Shown here in pieces: positions 25,083 through 38,076 of a stretch of 64,000 nucleotides of DNA. Made by a program: the position numbers and the translations under genes. Source of the stretch: Myxocyprinus asiaticus (Eukaryota; Chordata; Actinopteri; Cypriniformes; Catostomidae); assembly GCF_019703515.2 (NCBI RefSeq), contig NC_059373.1, positions 15,450,281 to 15,514,280 of the forward strand, read 5' to 3'. Each line of letters opens with the position of its first letter. Within the stretch, counting starts at the first letter, position 1. The notes under the pieces were generated by a model. The model saw nothing but the letters and a program-made list of their open reading frames with translations, had not been told where the DNA came from and ran no database searches.

Positions 25083-26450
25083 AGTTCCCTATATGTCGCT
25101 CACTCGACGTTGTGTCGATGTAGTGACACCAGGGGTCACTCTTGGGAGCCCGAAACACCTCTGATCTTTGAAAAAAGTCCAATGGGAATTGGTGAGTGGT
25201 ATTAGCGTACCACTCTCCCAAACATACGGGTGTAAAAGGAGCTGGTATGCAATCACTCATTCAGATTTTCTCTTCGGAGCCGAACGGTCGATGCTCACCG
25301 AGCTGAATTCCCACGGCTTTTCATTCACCTCTGATTCTAAAAAGAGTATATTTCTCTAAAAGAGCGGCACACATGGAATGTCTTTTTAAAGATGCCCTTC
25401 GGTTTGTGTGTTATTCCTGGTTGCGGTCTTATCTCTTGCCTTCTGACGGCCACGATCGCTGTCTTTCGTGTCTGGGCACTGCCCACGTGGAGACATTGTT
25501 CGTGGATGGGTCATGTCCTCATTGCGAGAACACGACCATGGCAACGTTGCAGTCGTGGCTTGCCTTCGTAAGAAAGCAAGCCATCCCAGCGGCTCCCCGC
25601 CACGGTCCTTCTACCTACGGGTATGAGACCAGCGTGGCTAGCACTGGGGGCGATTTGGGGACCTCAGTGGGACCACCTCCACTGGGTATCCCCCCACAGA
25701 CCTCCCATTCCCCAGCACGCTCGTTTGCCCCAATCGGGCTTCCGGATGAGTCCGCCGGCTCATCTCAGGGCGAGTTCGACCTCTTGTTCGGAGCCCGTGA
25801 AGGTGATGAGCTCTCGAGCGCAGCATCGGAGAGCGGGCTCGTCCAGTCGGACGCGGAAGCCTCAGCTGGGCTTCCCCCCTCGGGTACAGTCGCTCAGTCA
25901 CAGGCCGACGCGGAGATGACAGACATGCTTTCCCGGGCAGCCACGAGCGTCGGGCTAGAGTGGAACCCTCCACTCTCCCCTGAACCCTCACGGCTCGATG
26001 ATTGGTTCCTGGGCCCGCGGCGCTGCTCACAGCCACGCTGTGGAAGAGTGCGATAGAGCCTGTCCCTCCGGCCGAGATGAAGAAGGGGTTTTACAGCCCC
26101 TACTTCATTGTAACGAAGAAAGGTGGTGGGTTGCGGCCAATCTTGGACCTGCGAGTACTGAACCGGGCTTTACACAGATTCCCATTCAAGATGCTGACGC
26201 AAAAACACATTCTAGCGAGTGTCCGGCATCAAGATTGGTTTGCGCCGGTAGACCTGAAGGACACGTACTTTCACGTCTCGATTCCACCTCGACACAGACC
26301 CTTACTGCAGTTTGCGTTCGAGGGTCGGGCGTATCAGTACAAGGTCCTCCCTTTCGGCCTGTCCTTGTCCCCTCGCGTCTTCACAAAGGTCGCAGAGGCA
26401 GCCCTTGTCCCATTAAGGGAAGTGGGCATTCGCATCCTCAACTATCTCTA
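25083..26450 (+). mobile_element. DIRS1-type retrotransposon, 5' half only
   Basis: The 5' terminal repeat starts GTTCCCTATATGTCGCTCACTC and includes CGACGTTGTGTCGATGTAG and a TATA-like GGTGTAAAAGGAGCTGG (about 25228). It is followed by a long uninterrupted gag-like ORF and the first part of the reverse transcriptase. The element stops abruptly at the RT active site, where it joins a left-truncated TTAA element. RNase H, recombinase and 3' repeat are absent. It is the least decayed DIRS coding sequence here. Confidence 0.88.
25373..26056 (+). CDS. DIRS gag-like ORF
   Basis: Open for 227 codons from an ATG at 25373. The N-terminal region has CLSCLGTAHVETL followed by DGSCPHCENTTM, two CxxC pairs suggesting a zinc-binding nucleocapsid-like module. 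The centre is proline/serine-rich and acidic, and near residue 195 LEWNPPLSPEPSRLDDWF matches the gag of the DIRS copy at 15.3-16.2 kb. The RT frame overlaps its end (from about 26002 in another frame). It could in principle be translated, but it sits in an element lacking everything downstream of mid-RT. Confidence 0.75.
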   Translation: MECLFKDALRFVCYSWLRSYLLPSDGHDRCLSCLGTAHVETLFVDGSCPHCENTTMATLQSWLAFVRKQAIPAAPRHGPSTYGYETSVASTGGDLGTSVGPPPLGIPPQTSHSPARSFAPIGLPDESAGSSQGEFDLLFGAREGDELSSAASESGLVQSDAEASAGLPPSGTVAQSQADAEMTDMLSRAATSVGLEWNPPLSPEPSRLDDWFLGPRRCSQPRCGRVR

Positions 26451-26481
26451 CGATTTAAAAAAAAGCAAATATCTGGGTTAA
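26002..26481 (+). pseudogene. DIRS reverse transcriptase, truncated at active site
   Basis: The frame reads KKGFYSPYFIVTKKGGGLRP, DLRVLNRALHRFPFKML, then the palm motifs PVDLKDTYFHVSIPPRHR and YKVLPFGLSLSPRVFTK. It ends ILNYLYDLKKSK where relatives have NYLDDW, so the first Asp of the YxDD box is Tyr and the frame enters unrelated repeat sequence immediately after. It begins inside the last part of the gag frame, and cannot yield active polymerase. Confidence 0.88.
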
Positions 26482-27876
26482 AGTGAGGCACTTGGAAGTG
26501 AATGGGGGCCAATTTATGAATGTTAAAATACCCACTTTTTCAAAAGTATAGCCATAAGATGTAAACAATATATGTGTAAACATGATTTTAGTGTGATAAG
26601 TAATGGATAATGTACAGTCAGCCGGTTGTTATCGCACAATAAACCCCGACAGCGTGATCAGGACCCTGACGCAAAGCAGAGGGGTCTTGTATCACCCTGA
26701 AGGGGTTTATTTTGCAATAATTATGATAATTACTCAAAATGCAGGCTATTACAAGACTACTTGCCAAATAAATCAGAATCAGGATCAGAATCAGCTTTAT
26801 TGCCAAGTATGCTTACACATACAAGGAATTTGTGTTCTCTGTTCGAAAGCCTCGCCGACGGAGTTTGACCAGCGCACCGGCTCGTCTCCCTCACCTGCGT
26901 CTCCTGAACAACAAAGCCGCGCCTCCAACTAAAATGTCCAGTAAAACGTCTGAATATTCAAAAACCGGGAAAAGACTGTCTGGTATAACCTGTCGAATGT
27001 TCTGCAGTGCGTCTCTGGTAAAACTGACTGGAAAAAGATTACTAAACACAGGACAAACAAACAAAAACAACAAAACAATAGGAGCGCTCCACACTGAGGC
27101 GGCCATCCGTGGCACCATCATGAGAGTATAAATGGACACGAAACAATGATTTGCACTGAAATTGTGTAATTATGTGAGAAGAAAGAAATTGCTACACAGC
27201 TAAAATTCACCTCCGGTTTGCATCTGAGTTCTGATAATGTTTACTTTGTAAAATTGACCGTCTGACTCCTCATTATTCAGCCTATTACACGACTACTTTC
27301 TAAATAAATAAATAAATTCACATGAAACATTGATTTGAGTTTAAATTATTTTATTAGCTTACTTGTGAGCTGAGAAGCAGAAGAGATGGCTCGCAGAACC
27401 CGGATGAGTGGTATCATATGTCTTAATCCCCGGATGTGTGGTTGTTACAGAGCAGTATCTGACCACTGGATGGCACCATTGACCAATCAGAATAGAGTAT
27501 TCCAGAGAGCCATGTAATAAAGTCACTGTCTATCCTTTTCTGTGTAAAGTTATATCCAATTTTACAGCTTCGCTGCCATGACAGCATAACGGCGTATACC
27601 CTAAAACCCTAAAATGACCGTAAAACAACTATTTACAGCTCAAATAATACACAAGTTTTAACAGACAAATTAATGTAAGTGCTTTATGAGCTTTACGTTT
27701 CTGCCTTTAAGCCCTCCAAAAATTGGCCCCCCATTGGCCTCTCTGTAACCTCGATTTCTGCTTTTTTAAAAGAAAAGGAGGGACGAGTCAAAAATATTTT
27801 TTTGTGGTAAACAACATTATGCCACAAATGCTGTCGATTGAGCTTAACTTGTATTGAACTTGGAATATTCCTTTAA
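26452..27876. mobile_element. TTAA-type element, left end missing
   Basis: The right end GTCGATTGAGCTTAACTTGT...GGAATATTCCTTTAA (TTAA 27873-27876) matches the copies at 24286 and 51321. The left terminal repeat is absent: the element starts in its interior (AGTGAGGCACTTGGAAGTGAATGG), directly joined to the truncated DIRS. It contains an inner repeat-rich block (about 26600-27530) and an inserted LINE-derived segment (26766-27135). Confidence 0.78.
26766..27139 (-). mobile_element. Internally deleted LINE-like retroposon
   Basis: On the minus strand this begins with MMVPRMAASVWSAPIVLLF at 27139 and reads through DVLLDILVGGAALLFRRRR and, in the adjoining frame, RRAGALVKLRRRGFRTE, resembling the 5' part of a fish LINE ORF. 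It then passes directly into a 3' tail containing AATAAA (reverse of TTTATT, 26794-26799) and ending in tandem GATTCT repeats. A 5' start joined to a 3' end with the middle missing gives a SINE-like unit. A tail-only copy of the same family is at 49838-49990. The LINE clade is unassigned. Confidence 0.65.
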
Positions 27877-29811
27877 ATTAGGAAAACTAAATATAGAAGA
27901 ATTTTTAGAAGTGGACTCAGACTACTGAACTTTTGCCTGTTGCCTGAAAATCCTGCCTTGCGTTTTCACCTGTGGGAAGTTCTTAGCTCTATGATTTTGA
28001 TGTGTGGTTTTGTGCAGGTCCTGGACTGCCCTCAATGAGGCTGCAGTTGCTGGGTTGGTTTGAGACATGGGAGGCTGAGACACATAGCGGTGGGTTGAGA
28101 AAGCACTTCGCTCTCTTAAACACTTGTCAAGACACCCTCCTCCGGCCCGCCCACACCTTCATTAAGGTCTTGCAGTGGCAGCAATTATGGAACCGTGGGA
28201 GATGGCAGCCCTCACTGGCCTCAGGGACATTTGTCTGAACAATGTCAACAAGCCACCATTGATATGGTTTCACATACTGTAGATAAAAAATTTCAAAAGA
28301 GATAGCTTTATGTGTTTCCTTCTATTGTGCTTTTAATAAAATAGCACTTAAGCCCACTGACTTCGCCAAAGACAAAAGCTTGTGGAGTCATTTGTTTTGT
28401 TTGTCTGTAATGTACTATCAGTTGGAGGAAATGTGTGTTTTCCTGCATAACACTTCAGAGGCTCCCCTGCGGTATTTAAGCAGTATTGGAATGTTTGAAA
28501 AGAGCATTTTCTCATAATTATGGTACATCAATCACAATAATAAGGATGTGTAAAGAGTTGTTTACCTCACTCGTTTTTAACTAAATTATTGTGGCATTTT
28601 CCTTACCTCAGCTTTACATTTCCTTTGCATATTTAATGTACAGTTTAGGTCAAGATTCGAGAAATTTGAGTGAAATATCTTACTCAGGTTAACATGCAAA
28701 TGATTTTTGATCAAGTTTAATTACTATCATTACTGGTTTTAAAGGAGTCACATCATGTTTTTTATTATTATTTTAATTGTTATTTATTTCTTTATTATTT
28801 TACTCATTTCTAATGCTGAGATCCTTCAGAAAGATTTGCAGAGCAGTAGGTGTTATAAACAGCACAATTTGGCAGATTTTCCCACATTTTATTCTTATTT
28901 AGTCATTTAGTATTTAGTCATTTTTAGTTCTTCTTGTGTTCAGAAATAATAGTATTTATTCAGCTTTCTCCTTATTACCTTACTGTGACTAGACAGGCCA
29001 CATCTTTGATCACTAAATAAGTGTTGTTGACGTGTAAATGTGGGCATTCGTCTGTCCAACGTATTTATCTGTCTGACATCAGAAAGTTGCAAAATTTCAG
29101 AGCTTAGTTTAGTTTCAGAACTTTTAGCTTAGTTTTAATAAATGAGGATGTTTTGAGTTCTGAAAGTTACAGTATATTCAGTGTATAAGGATCCAGGAAA
29201 ATAGTATACCCTTCTCATGATATAAGCCCTTTAGGTATTATTTTATTGATAGTGTTTGACTGTCAAATTTTATTATCCATAGTCATCAAGTTTTTGACTC
29301 CTCTATCAACCTGTTATTCCTATTATTCCACTATCTAACCTTTTAAACCAACATACCGTAATTAACATTTTGGAAGTCTTGGAAGCCAGTGGTGAGTGCG
29401 AATGTGCCATGCTGCCCAGAACCTCCTGTCGAGCAAAGACAAACTCATTTTCCTCTGCCTTAATGAAGAGTGAAATCCTGCCATTTCTCATGAGTGCCAA
29501 ACTGTCCTCCTTTCAAACGAAGCCTTTCCAAATACATTTGGTGAGCTGTAATGTAGAGGAATGATGAATCACCAAATACAGACCTAATATTTAGACAAAA
29601 CACCAACTCTGAATTTAACACAGTAAGGAACAAGCTCCCACACTCTCGAACCCAATTATAGATATTAATGTGCTTTTCAGCAACAGTGTTTATGAGTCAC
29701 TTGGTTTGGTCCAGAAATCTAATTACAGTAGACGTAAGACTAGGCGTCTATTGGTGTCATTGCTGGTGACTATTGGTGTCATCGCAATCATTGTGGCCAC
29801 TTTGAACATTC
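27877..29811. other. Unassigned non-coding DNA
   Basis: The frame at 28002-28238 (78 codons) follows a TTTTGTGCAG acceptor-like motif and is less AT-rich than its surroundings, but I see no domain and no second exon. The frame at 29370-29564 is similar in length, also without support. The remainder is AT-rich. Confidence 0.4.
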
Positions 29812-30200
29812 CATAATATTATGAATGAATGAATGTTGCATTTATACAGCGCTTTTCTGATACTACACTCAAAGTGCTTTACACAGTGAACAGGGGACTC
29901 TCCTCAACCACCACCAGTGTGCAGCATCCATCTGGATGATGCGACGGCAGCCATAGTGTGACAGTACGCTCACCACACACCAGCTGTTGTTGGAGAAGAG
30001 AGAGTGGACTGATACAGCCAATTAATGGAGATTATTAAGAGCCCATGATGGATAAGGGCCAATGGGGGGAATTTGGCCCGATCACCGGGGTTATACCCCT
30101 ACTCTTTACGAGAAGTGCCCTGGGATTTTTAATGACCACAGAGAGTCAGGACCTCGGTTTAACGTCTCATCTGAAAGATGGTGCCTATTACGATTTTCCA
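29812..30200. repeat. Dispersed fish repeat with (GAAT)n-type tail
   Basis: Starts with GAATGAATGAATG (29823-29835), then TTTATACAGCGCTTTTCTGA, and ends with a conserved-looking block (CCTGGGATTTTTAATGACC, AACGTCTCATCTGAAAGATGG). The tetranucleotide run would be the 3' tail of a minus-strand retroposon, as in L2-like elements. The open frame 30045-30233 lies entirely within it. Class is uncertain. Confidence 0.55.
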
Positions 30201-30500
30201 GACTGCAATTTGAATTATGATGTCTCTTTGTAGCTCTTCCTCTTAGATAAAGTCTTAACTCTTCATATTGTGTAAGATTTCCACAAGAGGAGTGTTGGGG
30301 AGTAAATAGAAGTAGCAATGCTAGCTTATCCAAATTTTTTGTGACATGACAGAAGTTCAGCTGTTTTCAAAACAGTGTAGCTTCTGCAGTAACAAGCTAC
30401 TTCCTCCAACAAGTTGCAGTTTAGCATGACTAAATCTTACATCACAGCTTTACAGCCGAGTGACCAGAGGCAAAAATGAAACACACACTTTTAAAATTTT

Positions 30501-30678
30501 CTCTCTCTCTCTCTCTCTTCATCAACTGTATATCATAGGTTTTTTCTTTATGGATGGTTTTAATTGAAGAATGAAATTTTTTTTATCACCTAATTTGAAT
30601 TTTTATGAATTTTGTTCTGTTGTCATAAGGTGATTGTTTTGACAAAATGTTTTAATAAAGGAGTGTGAAAATTCAAAA

Positions 30679-30710
<32 letters not shown>
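30501..30710. repeat. Two (CT)n microsatellites
   Basis: CT runs at about 30501-30519 and 30681-30710, separated by AT-rich DNA, within the outer hAT element. Confidence 0.95.
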
Positions 30711-30713
<3 letters not shown>

Positions 30714-30986
30714 GCTGTATGAAACATTGGGAAGTCCTATTCATTTTTAGTGAATTCATTCATTCGAATAGCTCATTTAAATAAATAAAAAATTCTGATT
30801 CATTCAGATCCAAATTCACTTGAGTCCCCATGTAATTGTCTGAGCATCATTTTGCGTCCTTTTTTTAAATTATTATTATTTTATGATATACAAAATAATA
30901 TTATAACTTTATCATAATATTACTAGGACTGTCAATCGATTAAAATTGTTTTATGCCATTCATTACTGCATATATTACTTAATATA

Positions 30987-32601
<1,615 letters not shown>

Positions 32602-33611
32602 TAATTACTTATATAATCAATGTTTGCAGAGAAAGGCTCTCAAATAAAAATAATTAAAACTATAATGATTAAATAATTTTCAATAATTATATTTAAATAA
32701 TTATACATTTAATGTATATAATAAATATAATTATTCATATAATGAAAATAAATTAAACTAATGTAGCATATGAATAAAGCAGTGATTAGGCAATACAAAA
32801 AGGTTTTGAAGACAATGTTGTTTATTTTTCTATATAATTGAACGTAAGCCTACCATTGGCCTATAGTCAACAGCAATCCATTTTGCTATTGAGTTCATCA
32901 GTTTGTTCGAGGTAGACTTATTATATGGGCATATCTAAGGATGCGTATATATTTACACATTTGTCAGATGGATGCTTTTGGAGCATCACACTTTGGTTGC
33001 ATTTTTAGTAAACTGTGTTTTTAGGACATTGTGTCAAACATAGTTTGAAAAAAAAAAAAACATGTCTTGAGACCCCTGCATTCAGTGTTGCATTTCATAT
33101 TGTGTTGTCTGCTGTAGGTAAGTGTGTTTTGTTGCTTGTACAGCAGGTTGCCTATAGTACCTCAAGCTTGAATTGCTCTGATGGGAGGAAATTTCCTTTT
33201 TATGGTCCAGGGGCATGATTAATTGCATTATTGTTTTTAGCATGTTATTTTTTTATATTATTAATCACATGGAATTAACACATTAAATTGACAGCCCTAA
33301 TTATAACCTTGATTCAAATAATTTTACAACATTTTTCTGTTAAATGGAGCTGTTCATTACAATGTTTTTATTGGGGGTATTTAGAGTAAATTGATCTGTT
33401 CAAATGCTGTTTAATGTTGTCACTATAACAGATCCTTTTTGTAATAAAACATTTTGTACTCTGATATGATACACACATACACACATTTGCTTCAATACTT
33501 TTTATCATTAGTTTGTAGTTCACATCTTCAAATCGATTGCTTGACTGTAGTTTAACTAGTTTAAATTGTGAATAGCTTGTAGCTTGACAAGCTACCGCTT
33601 TCCCAACACTG

Positions 33612-33781
33612 CACAAGAGCATAGCTTAAACAAAACATTATCCCACCAGCATTCATTGGTTCTGCCTTGCTGATTACTGATGCGTTATTGGGCTGATTTC
33701 CGTCCTGGAAATGAGTTGGCTTATTTTCACTGGCTTTTCAATTTTAAAGAGTAATTAGGCATCTCTGCTCAAGTTGATCTT

Positions 33782-33842
<61 letters not shown>

Positions 33843-34961
33843 GTCTTTTAATACAATTGGGTAGAAAATAATAATATCGGTCCATTTACGCAGAAAGGGC
33901 TGATTAGCATTAGGTTCTAAAGAGAAATGGATTTGAAATCATTTCCGCTTCACTGAGCTCTTCCAATACCCTTAAAGGAAAAAGTTTTTAAATGTAACTG
34001 GCCTTTAGTCCGTATAAGGGAAAGGAAATGTCTTTTTGCTCTTACACTCTCACTCCCTCACTCTCTCTCTGTCTTTCTCGCTACAGCCAATCTGTCAGAC
34101 TTTCTTCCTCTCATTTGTATTAATTATGACTCAATCCCAGTTCTTTGAAGGGCACATACTAAAGAAACACAGGAGTTGTGTTCTATATTAGTATTTGTCA
34201 ATCATATATTTGACATCTGAATGGATGAGAGGAAGTGGGAGTTTGTATTCCTCCCTGATTAGTCAGCATTGAGTGGGAGTTTTATCAGGTGACAAATTCC
34301 AGACAGACAAGTTCTTTGCAATTTAGTCATCGTGCATGCACAAATGTCGTCTTTGCATCTTCCTTTTAAAAAAAAAAAAATTGGTTCAATTGAAGGGTGA
34401 GTTTTATCTGGATGGATTCATAATGTGGTTATTGAATGTAACTCAAAAGAAATATCTTTGGAAATTAAGTTACACGATTATTGGGTAGGTAAAAAAAAAA
34501 AATACTGCCAAGAACTGCCAAGTTGTCATGTCTTATCTCACCTAGAGTATAAAGTGAGCCAGGAATGCCACTGGTGCCCCCTCAAAGAAATTAGGTACAT
34601 GATTCCCCTAACCTAGCCTCTGACTTGAAGACACACTAATGTACATTAAACATTTGTCATAAGGCTGCTTCAGTAAGCTGGAAGCTTTTTCCTTCCATTG
34701 CTGATGGATGAGACAGAAGTTATTATATTCATATTATGCCCAGGAAAAAATTGATGAGTCTTCATGATGGCATGTGTTCCCTAGGGCTGTCTTATTAATA
34801 TTTAGCATTGAGTTGTTTGGCATATGCCCTTATTTGACCCAGCCTATAGAGCTGACAGCTGTTAATGTGATTTATAATGCACATACAATCTGGTCTATGC
34901 AGTTTTGAACTTTGTTACCTTCACGTTGATTTGAATTATTTTGACTCCAGGGTGTTGGCAT
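33612..34961. other. Unassigned DNA with a TG microsatellite
   Basis: (TG)n at about 33788-33839. No gene recognised; the frame 34425-34616 includes an A run and is not convincing. Confidence 0.45.
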
Positions 34962-35204
34962 TTGACTTTCTTTTTTCTGTAGAACAGAAAAGGAGATGTT
35001 AGGCAGAATGTTTGCCTCAGTAACTGTTCACTTTCTTTGCATCTTTCTTCCATACAATGAAAGTGAATGGAGTCTGAGACTAACATTCTGCCTTAAACCT
35101 CCTTTTGTGTTCCACAGAGGAAAGAAAAATATACAGGTTGAGAACAACATGAGGGTGAGTAAATCATGACAGAATTTGAATTTTTGGGTGAACTGTCCAT
35201 TTAA
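34962..35204. mobile_element. Short TTAA-type foldback MITE, left end lost
   Basis: The core is an inverted repeat (GGAGATGTTAGGCAGAATGT at 34991 against ACATTCTGCCTTAAACCTCC at 35084). It has centre arms around CATACAATGAAAGTGAATGG, and the right end is AACATGAGGGTGAGTAAATC...TTTTTGGGTGAACTGTCCATTTAA (TTAA 35201-35204). Same family as 17677, 40598 and 49653. Confidence 0.8.
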
Positions 35205-35391
35205 GGAGCTAGACTGTTGCAGGTCGCTGTTTGGAAATACAATATTTGTGTTCGTGTTGCCCTCGTTTTTAGATTTGTGACTGCAGTGGGGGCCTTCCTG
35301 TTGTAATGTTGCCAAACAATTTGTGTAATTAGGCACAGACTTGCACTGCACATAATTACCTGCCCCCTGAATACAAACAAGAAGCAAATGG

Positions 35392-35402
35392 AAAAAAAAA
35401 TA

Positions 35403-35442
<40 letters not shown>

Positions 35443-35489
35443 ATATGTATGTATGTATGTATGTATATGTATATATGTATATATGTATG

Positions 35490-35555
<66 letters not shown>

Positions 35556-35570
35556 CATACATGTATGTAA
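35392..35570. repeat. (AT)n / (ATGT)n compound microsatellite
   Basis: An A run followed by AT repeats, a mixed ATGT/ATATGT middle (about 35433-35490) and a longer pure AT run (to about 35552), ending ACATACATACATGTATGTA. It produces meaningless Tyr-Ile open frames on both strands. Confidence 0.97.
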
Positions 35571-36218
35571 TGAAATGTAATGAAGCACTCCATGTTCCAA
35601 CACCCATATGCAAGCCTCAGTGTGCTCCCTTGTACCAGACAAATTGATTTTTTATTTAATTACCGGACTGTAAAATGTATTACATGAAGCATTGGGCCAT
35701 GTAATAATCTGCAGGGAGAAAAGGTCTGTCAGAAGGTTAGTTCTTCAAGTTGACTGCATTCAGTCATGTACTTTGCTCCTTAAACCCACTGGATTGTTTG
35801 TGCATACGCTGTGCATGAACTCAAACTTGAACATTTAGTTCAAGTTCACTGGTGTTGTTTATTTATGTTTTGTTTGGCATAATTTTACAGCTAGCTTTGT
35901 TATGAGTTATGTTATGTTATGAGTTGTGTTGTGAGTTGTATGATGAGAGTTGGAAGGTTACAGATTGATTGTGATTTAAAGATAAAGCATGTCATTCTGT
36001 GCCTCTAGTGGAACTACAGTAGATTAAAAAAAAAGTATTATTGTTTCCAAACAGGTTTCCCCAAAACTTCCCCATCTGCCATTGTGCAGTCAAATTGGGT
36101 AGTCCTGCCCCAAACTCATGCAACTGATTGAGCCAGAAGTTGACACGTAGGGCCGCTCAAACAAACAGCCATATTGAAAGCATCACAGAGCTAAGTTATT
36201 TACATCACAAATGGCTTA
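35571..36218. other. Unassigned non-coding DNA
   Basis: Contains GAGTTATG/GTTATG-type short tandem motifs at about 35895-35945. The 36060-36180 stretch (CCATCTGCCATTGTGCAGTC onward) may be an old dispersed repeat. No gene recognised. Confidence 0.4.
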
Positions 36219-37491
36219 CAATTGCAATCAAAATTATCCAACTCCCCTGACCAGCAATACATTCTGGTAATGTGAATTATAATACATCAACTAAAACCTC
36301 AGTAAACAGTCAAAGTAAGATTTTAATACACATTTGAGTGATTTTGAAAACAAAGATTCAGTTTACCCAAATTTTCCCAAATGTCATGTAAAAAATATTC
36401 AACCCCCAAAGTCAGTCATTTGTGGAGCATCCTTTATCCTTAATAACAGCAAATAAATGTTTCAGGTAAGTGTTCTCAGGCTTCAGACACCTCTCTATTA
36501 GAATTTTTACACATTTCTCATGAGCAAAAGATTCCAGCTCATTGACATTCTTTGGTTTCTGTGCTTCCACTGCTTCCTTGAAATCCTAACAAAGGTTTGC
36601 AATGGGATTTTAATGATGGACTGAAAGGGCCATTTAAGGACATTCCACAATCTATCCCTGAACCAGATTTTGGACAACTTGGATGTATCCTTGGTGTCAT
36701 TGTCTTGCTGGAAACATAACATAAGAAAAAAAACATAACAGGACTGACCCACCTCCATGCTTGACTGTGGGGATGGTGTCGTTCTTGTCATCAACTTGTC
36801 ATCTTACTCCAGATGTACTGCTGACCCATGGGTCTAAAACTCATTTTCAGTTTAGAGTCATATGTCTATAAAACTTTCTTCCAGGACTCCACAGATCCTT
36901 CCTACTTCTTTCCTATTACTTCTTGAATATTCAAGTCAACTTTTCCCTTGGTGAAGTTTTGCTTTCTTCCACACCCCAAGAAGGTTGCTGTTGTACCATA
37001 TTTAAAAAGTTTATGAATGGTGCTGCCAACTTTGTCTATTGGAAATTGAAGTGCCTTGGAAATGTACTTTTAGCCATGACCTTTCTTGGGTAATGAAATA
37101 ATCTCCTCTATTAGCTTTTGAGACAGCTTATTTTTAATTGACTTTTTTGCATAGAAATATATTTTTGCTTACAACGCTAAACTTACATTTTAAAACTTAA
37201 ATAAGTGCCATTGCAGATTGATGACTTAATTTTGTTTTAAAACAATTAGATGTGTAGCCTTATATATTTAAGAAACAGCTACATGCAATAGGGGTTGAAT
37301 AATTATGACATGGCTGTATTTTTAAAAAATCCTGCTATTTACAAATATTAGGTTATATATTCACACGATGACTTTGAGTGTGTCACTCAACTGATATAGA
37401 TGTAAAGTTTAAAAATTCTGGGTCATCAGAAAAGCTTACCTTTGTAAATCCTTACAGTCTTGGGGGGGTTGAATAATTTCGATTACAACTG
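36219..37491 (-). mobile_element. Degenerate Tc1-like transposon
   Basis: Ends CAATTGCAATCAAAATTATC (left) and GAATAATTTCGATTACAACTG (right) are imperfect inverses flanked by TA (36217-36218 and 37492-37493). Inner motif copies occur at about 36395 (ATATTCAACCCCC) and 37288 (GGGGTTGAATAATTATGAC). The minus strand reads fragments of a transposase in changing frames, e.g. SMEVGQSCYVFF and FQQDNDTKDTSKLSKIWF (second Asp region, about 36650-36720). At 1273 bases it is shorter than a full Tc1 and carries many lesions. Confidence 0.85.
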
Positions 37492-37493
37492 TA

Positions 37494-38076
37494 GTTGTCC
37501 CTTCACATGGAACCACAAGTGTGACTTTGTGCCATTTTGTACAAAATAAAACCATTTCAAAACAAACTTCCTGGTTCAACATTAAAGCACAATAGTGTGA
37601 TAAATAGTACAGCATGTTTTCCTATTTTATTTAATATTGCCAAAATTATACACAAATAATGTTTTTTTTTTTTTTTTCACTCAAAAACGGAGGTGCATAA
37701 GCTCAGGTCAATGAGGCCTATGATCAGTAAGTTCCAAAAAGAAATACAAAACCTGTGCTAATTGAAAGAAAACGTTGACAAAAAGATCTAATCCAATATT
37801 TGGTAATAATATAGCATAATGAGAGATTTACAAGCCATTTTTAATAGGCCGTTCATTTTTGACCGGGAACACCAAAAGTGTAACAAAGTGAAAAAAAAGA
37901 AGAACAAAACCCAATTTTTTTTAAATCAAATTAGCAATTTTTGGGGAGACATTTTGATACCCTGTGTGAACAAAGTCAGAAAGTTTTTTGTCTAATAGGA
38001 TATAATTAACTAGCTTTTTTAGGCAAAAGAAAATCCTCTTTGGTTCAAAATGACTGGAAGACAACATGAGGGTTAA
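37494..38076. mobile_element. Possible TTAA element fragment (right end)
   Basis: The segment ends TCAAAATGACTGGAAGACAACATGAGGGTTAA, with TTAA at 38073-38076, and contains TTTGACCGGGAACACCAAAAG (about 37857). This looks like one end of a TTAA-specific element. I could not find a matching left end, so limits are approximate. Confidence 0.4.

Noticed and set aside
35388..35647. Long Tyr-Ile open frames on both strands
   Set aside because: They are translations of the (AT)n/(ATGT)n microsatellite.
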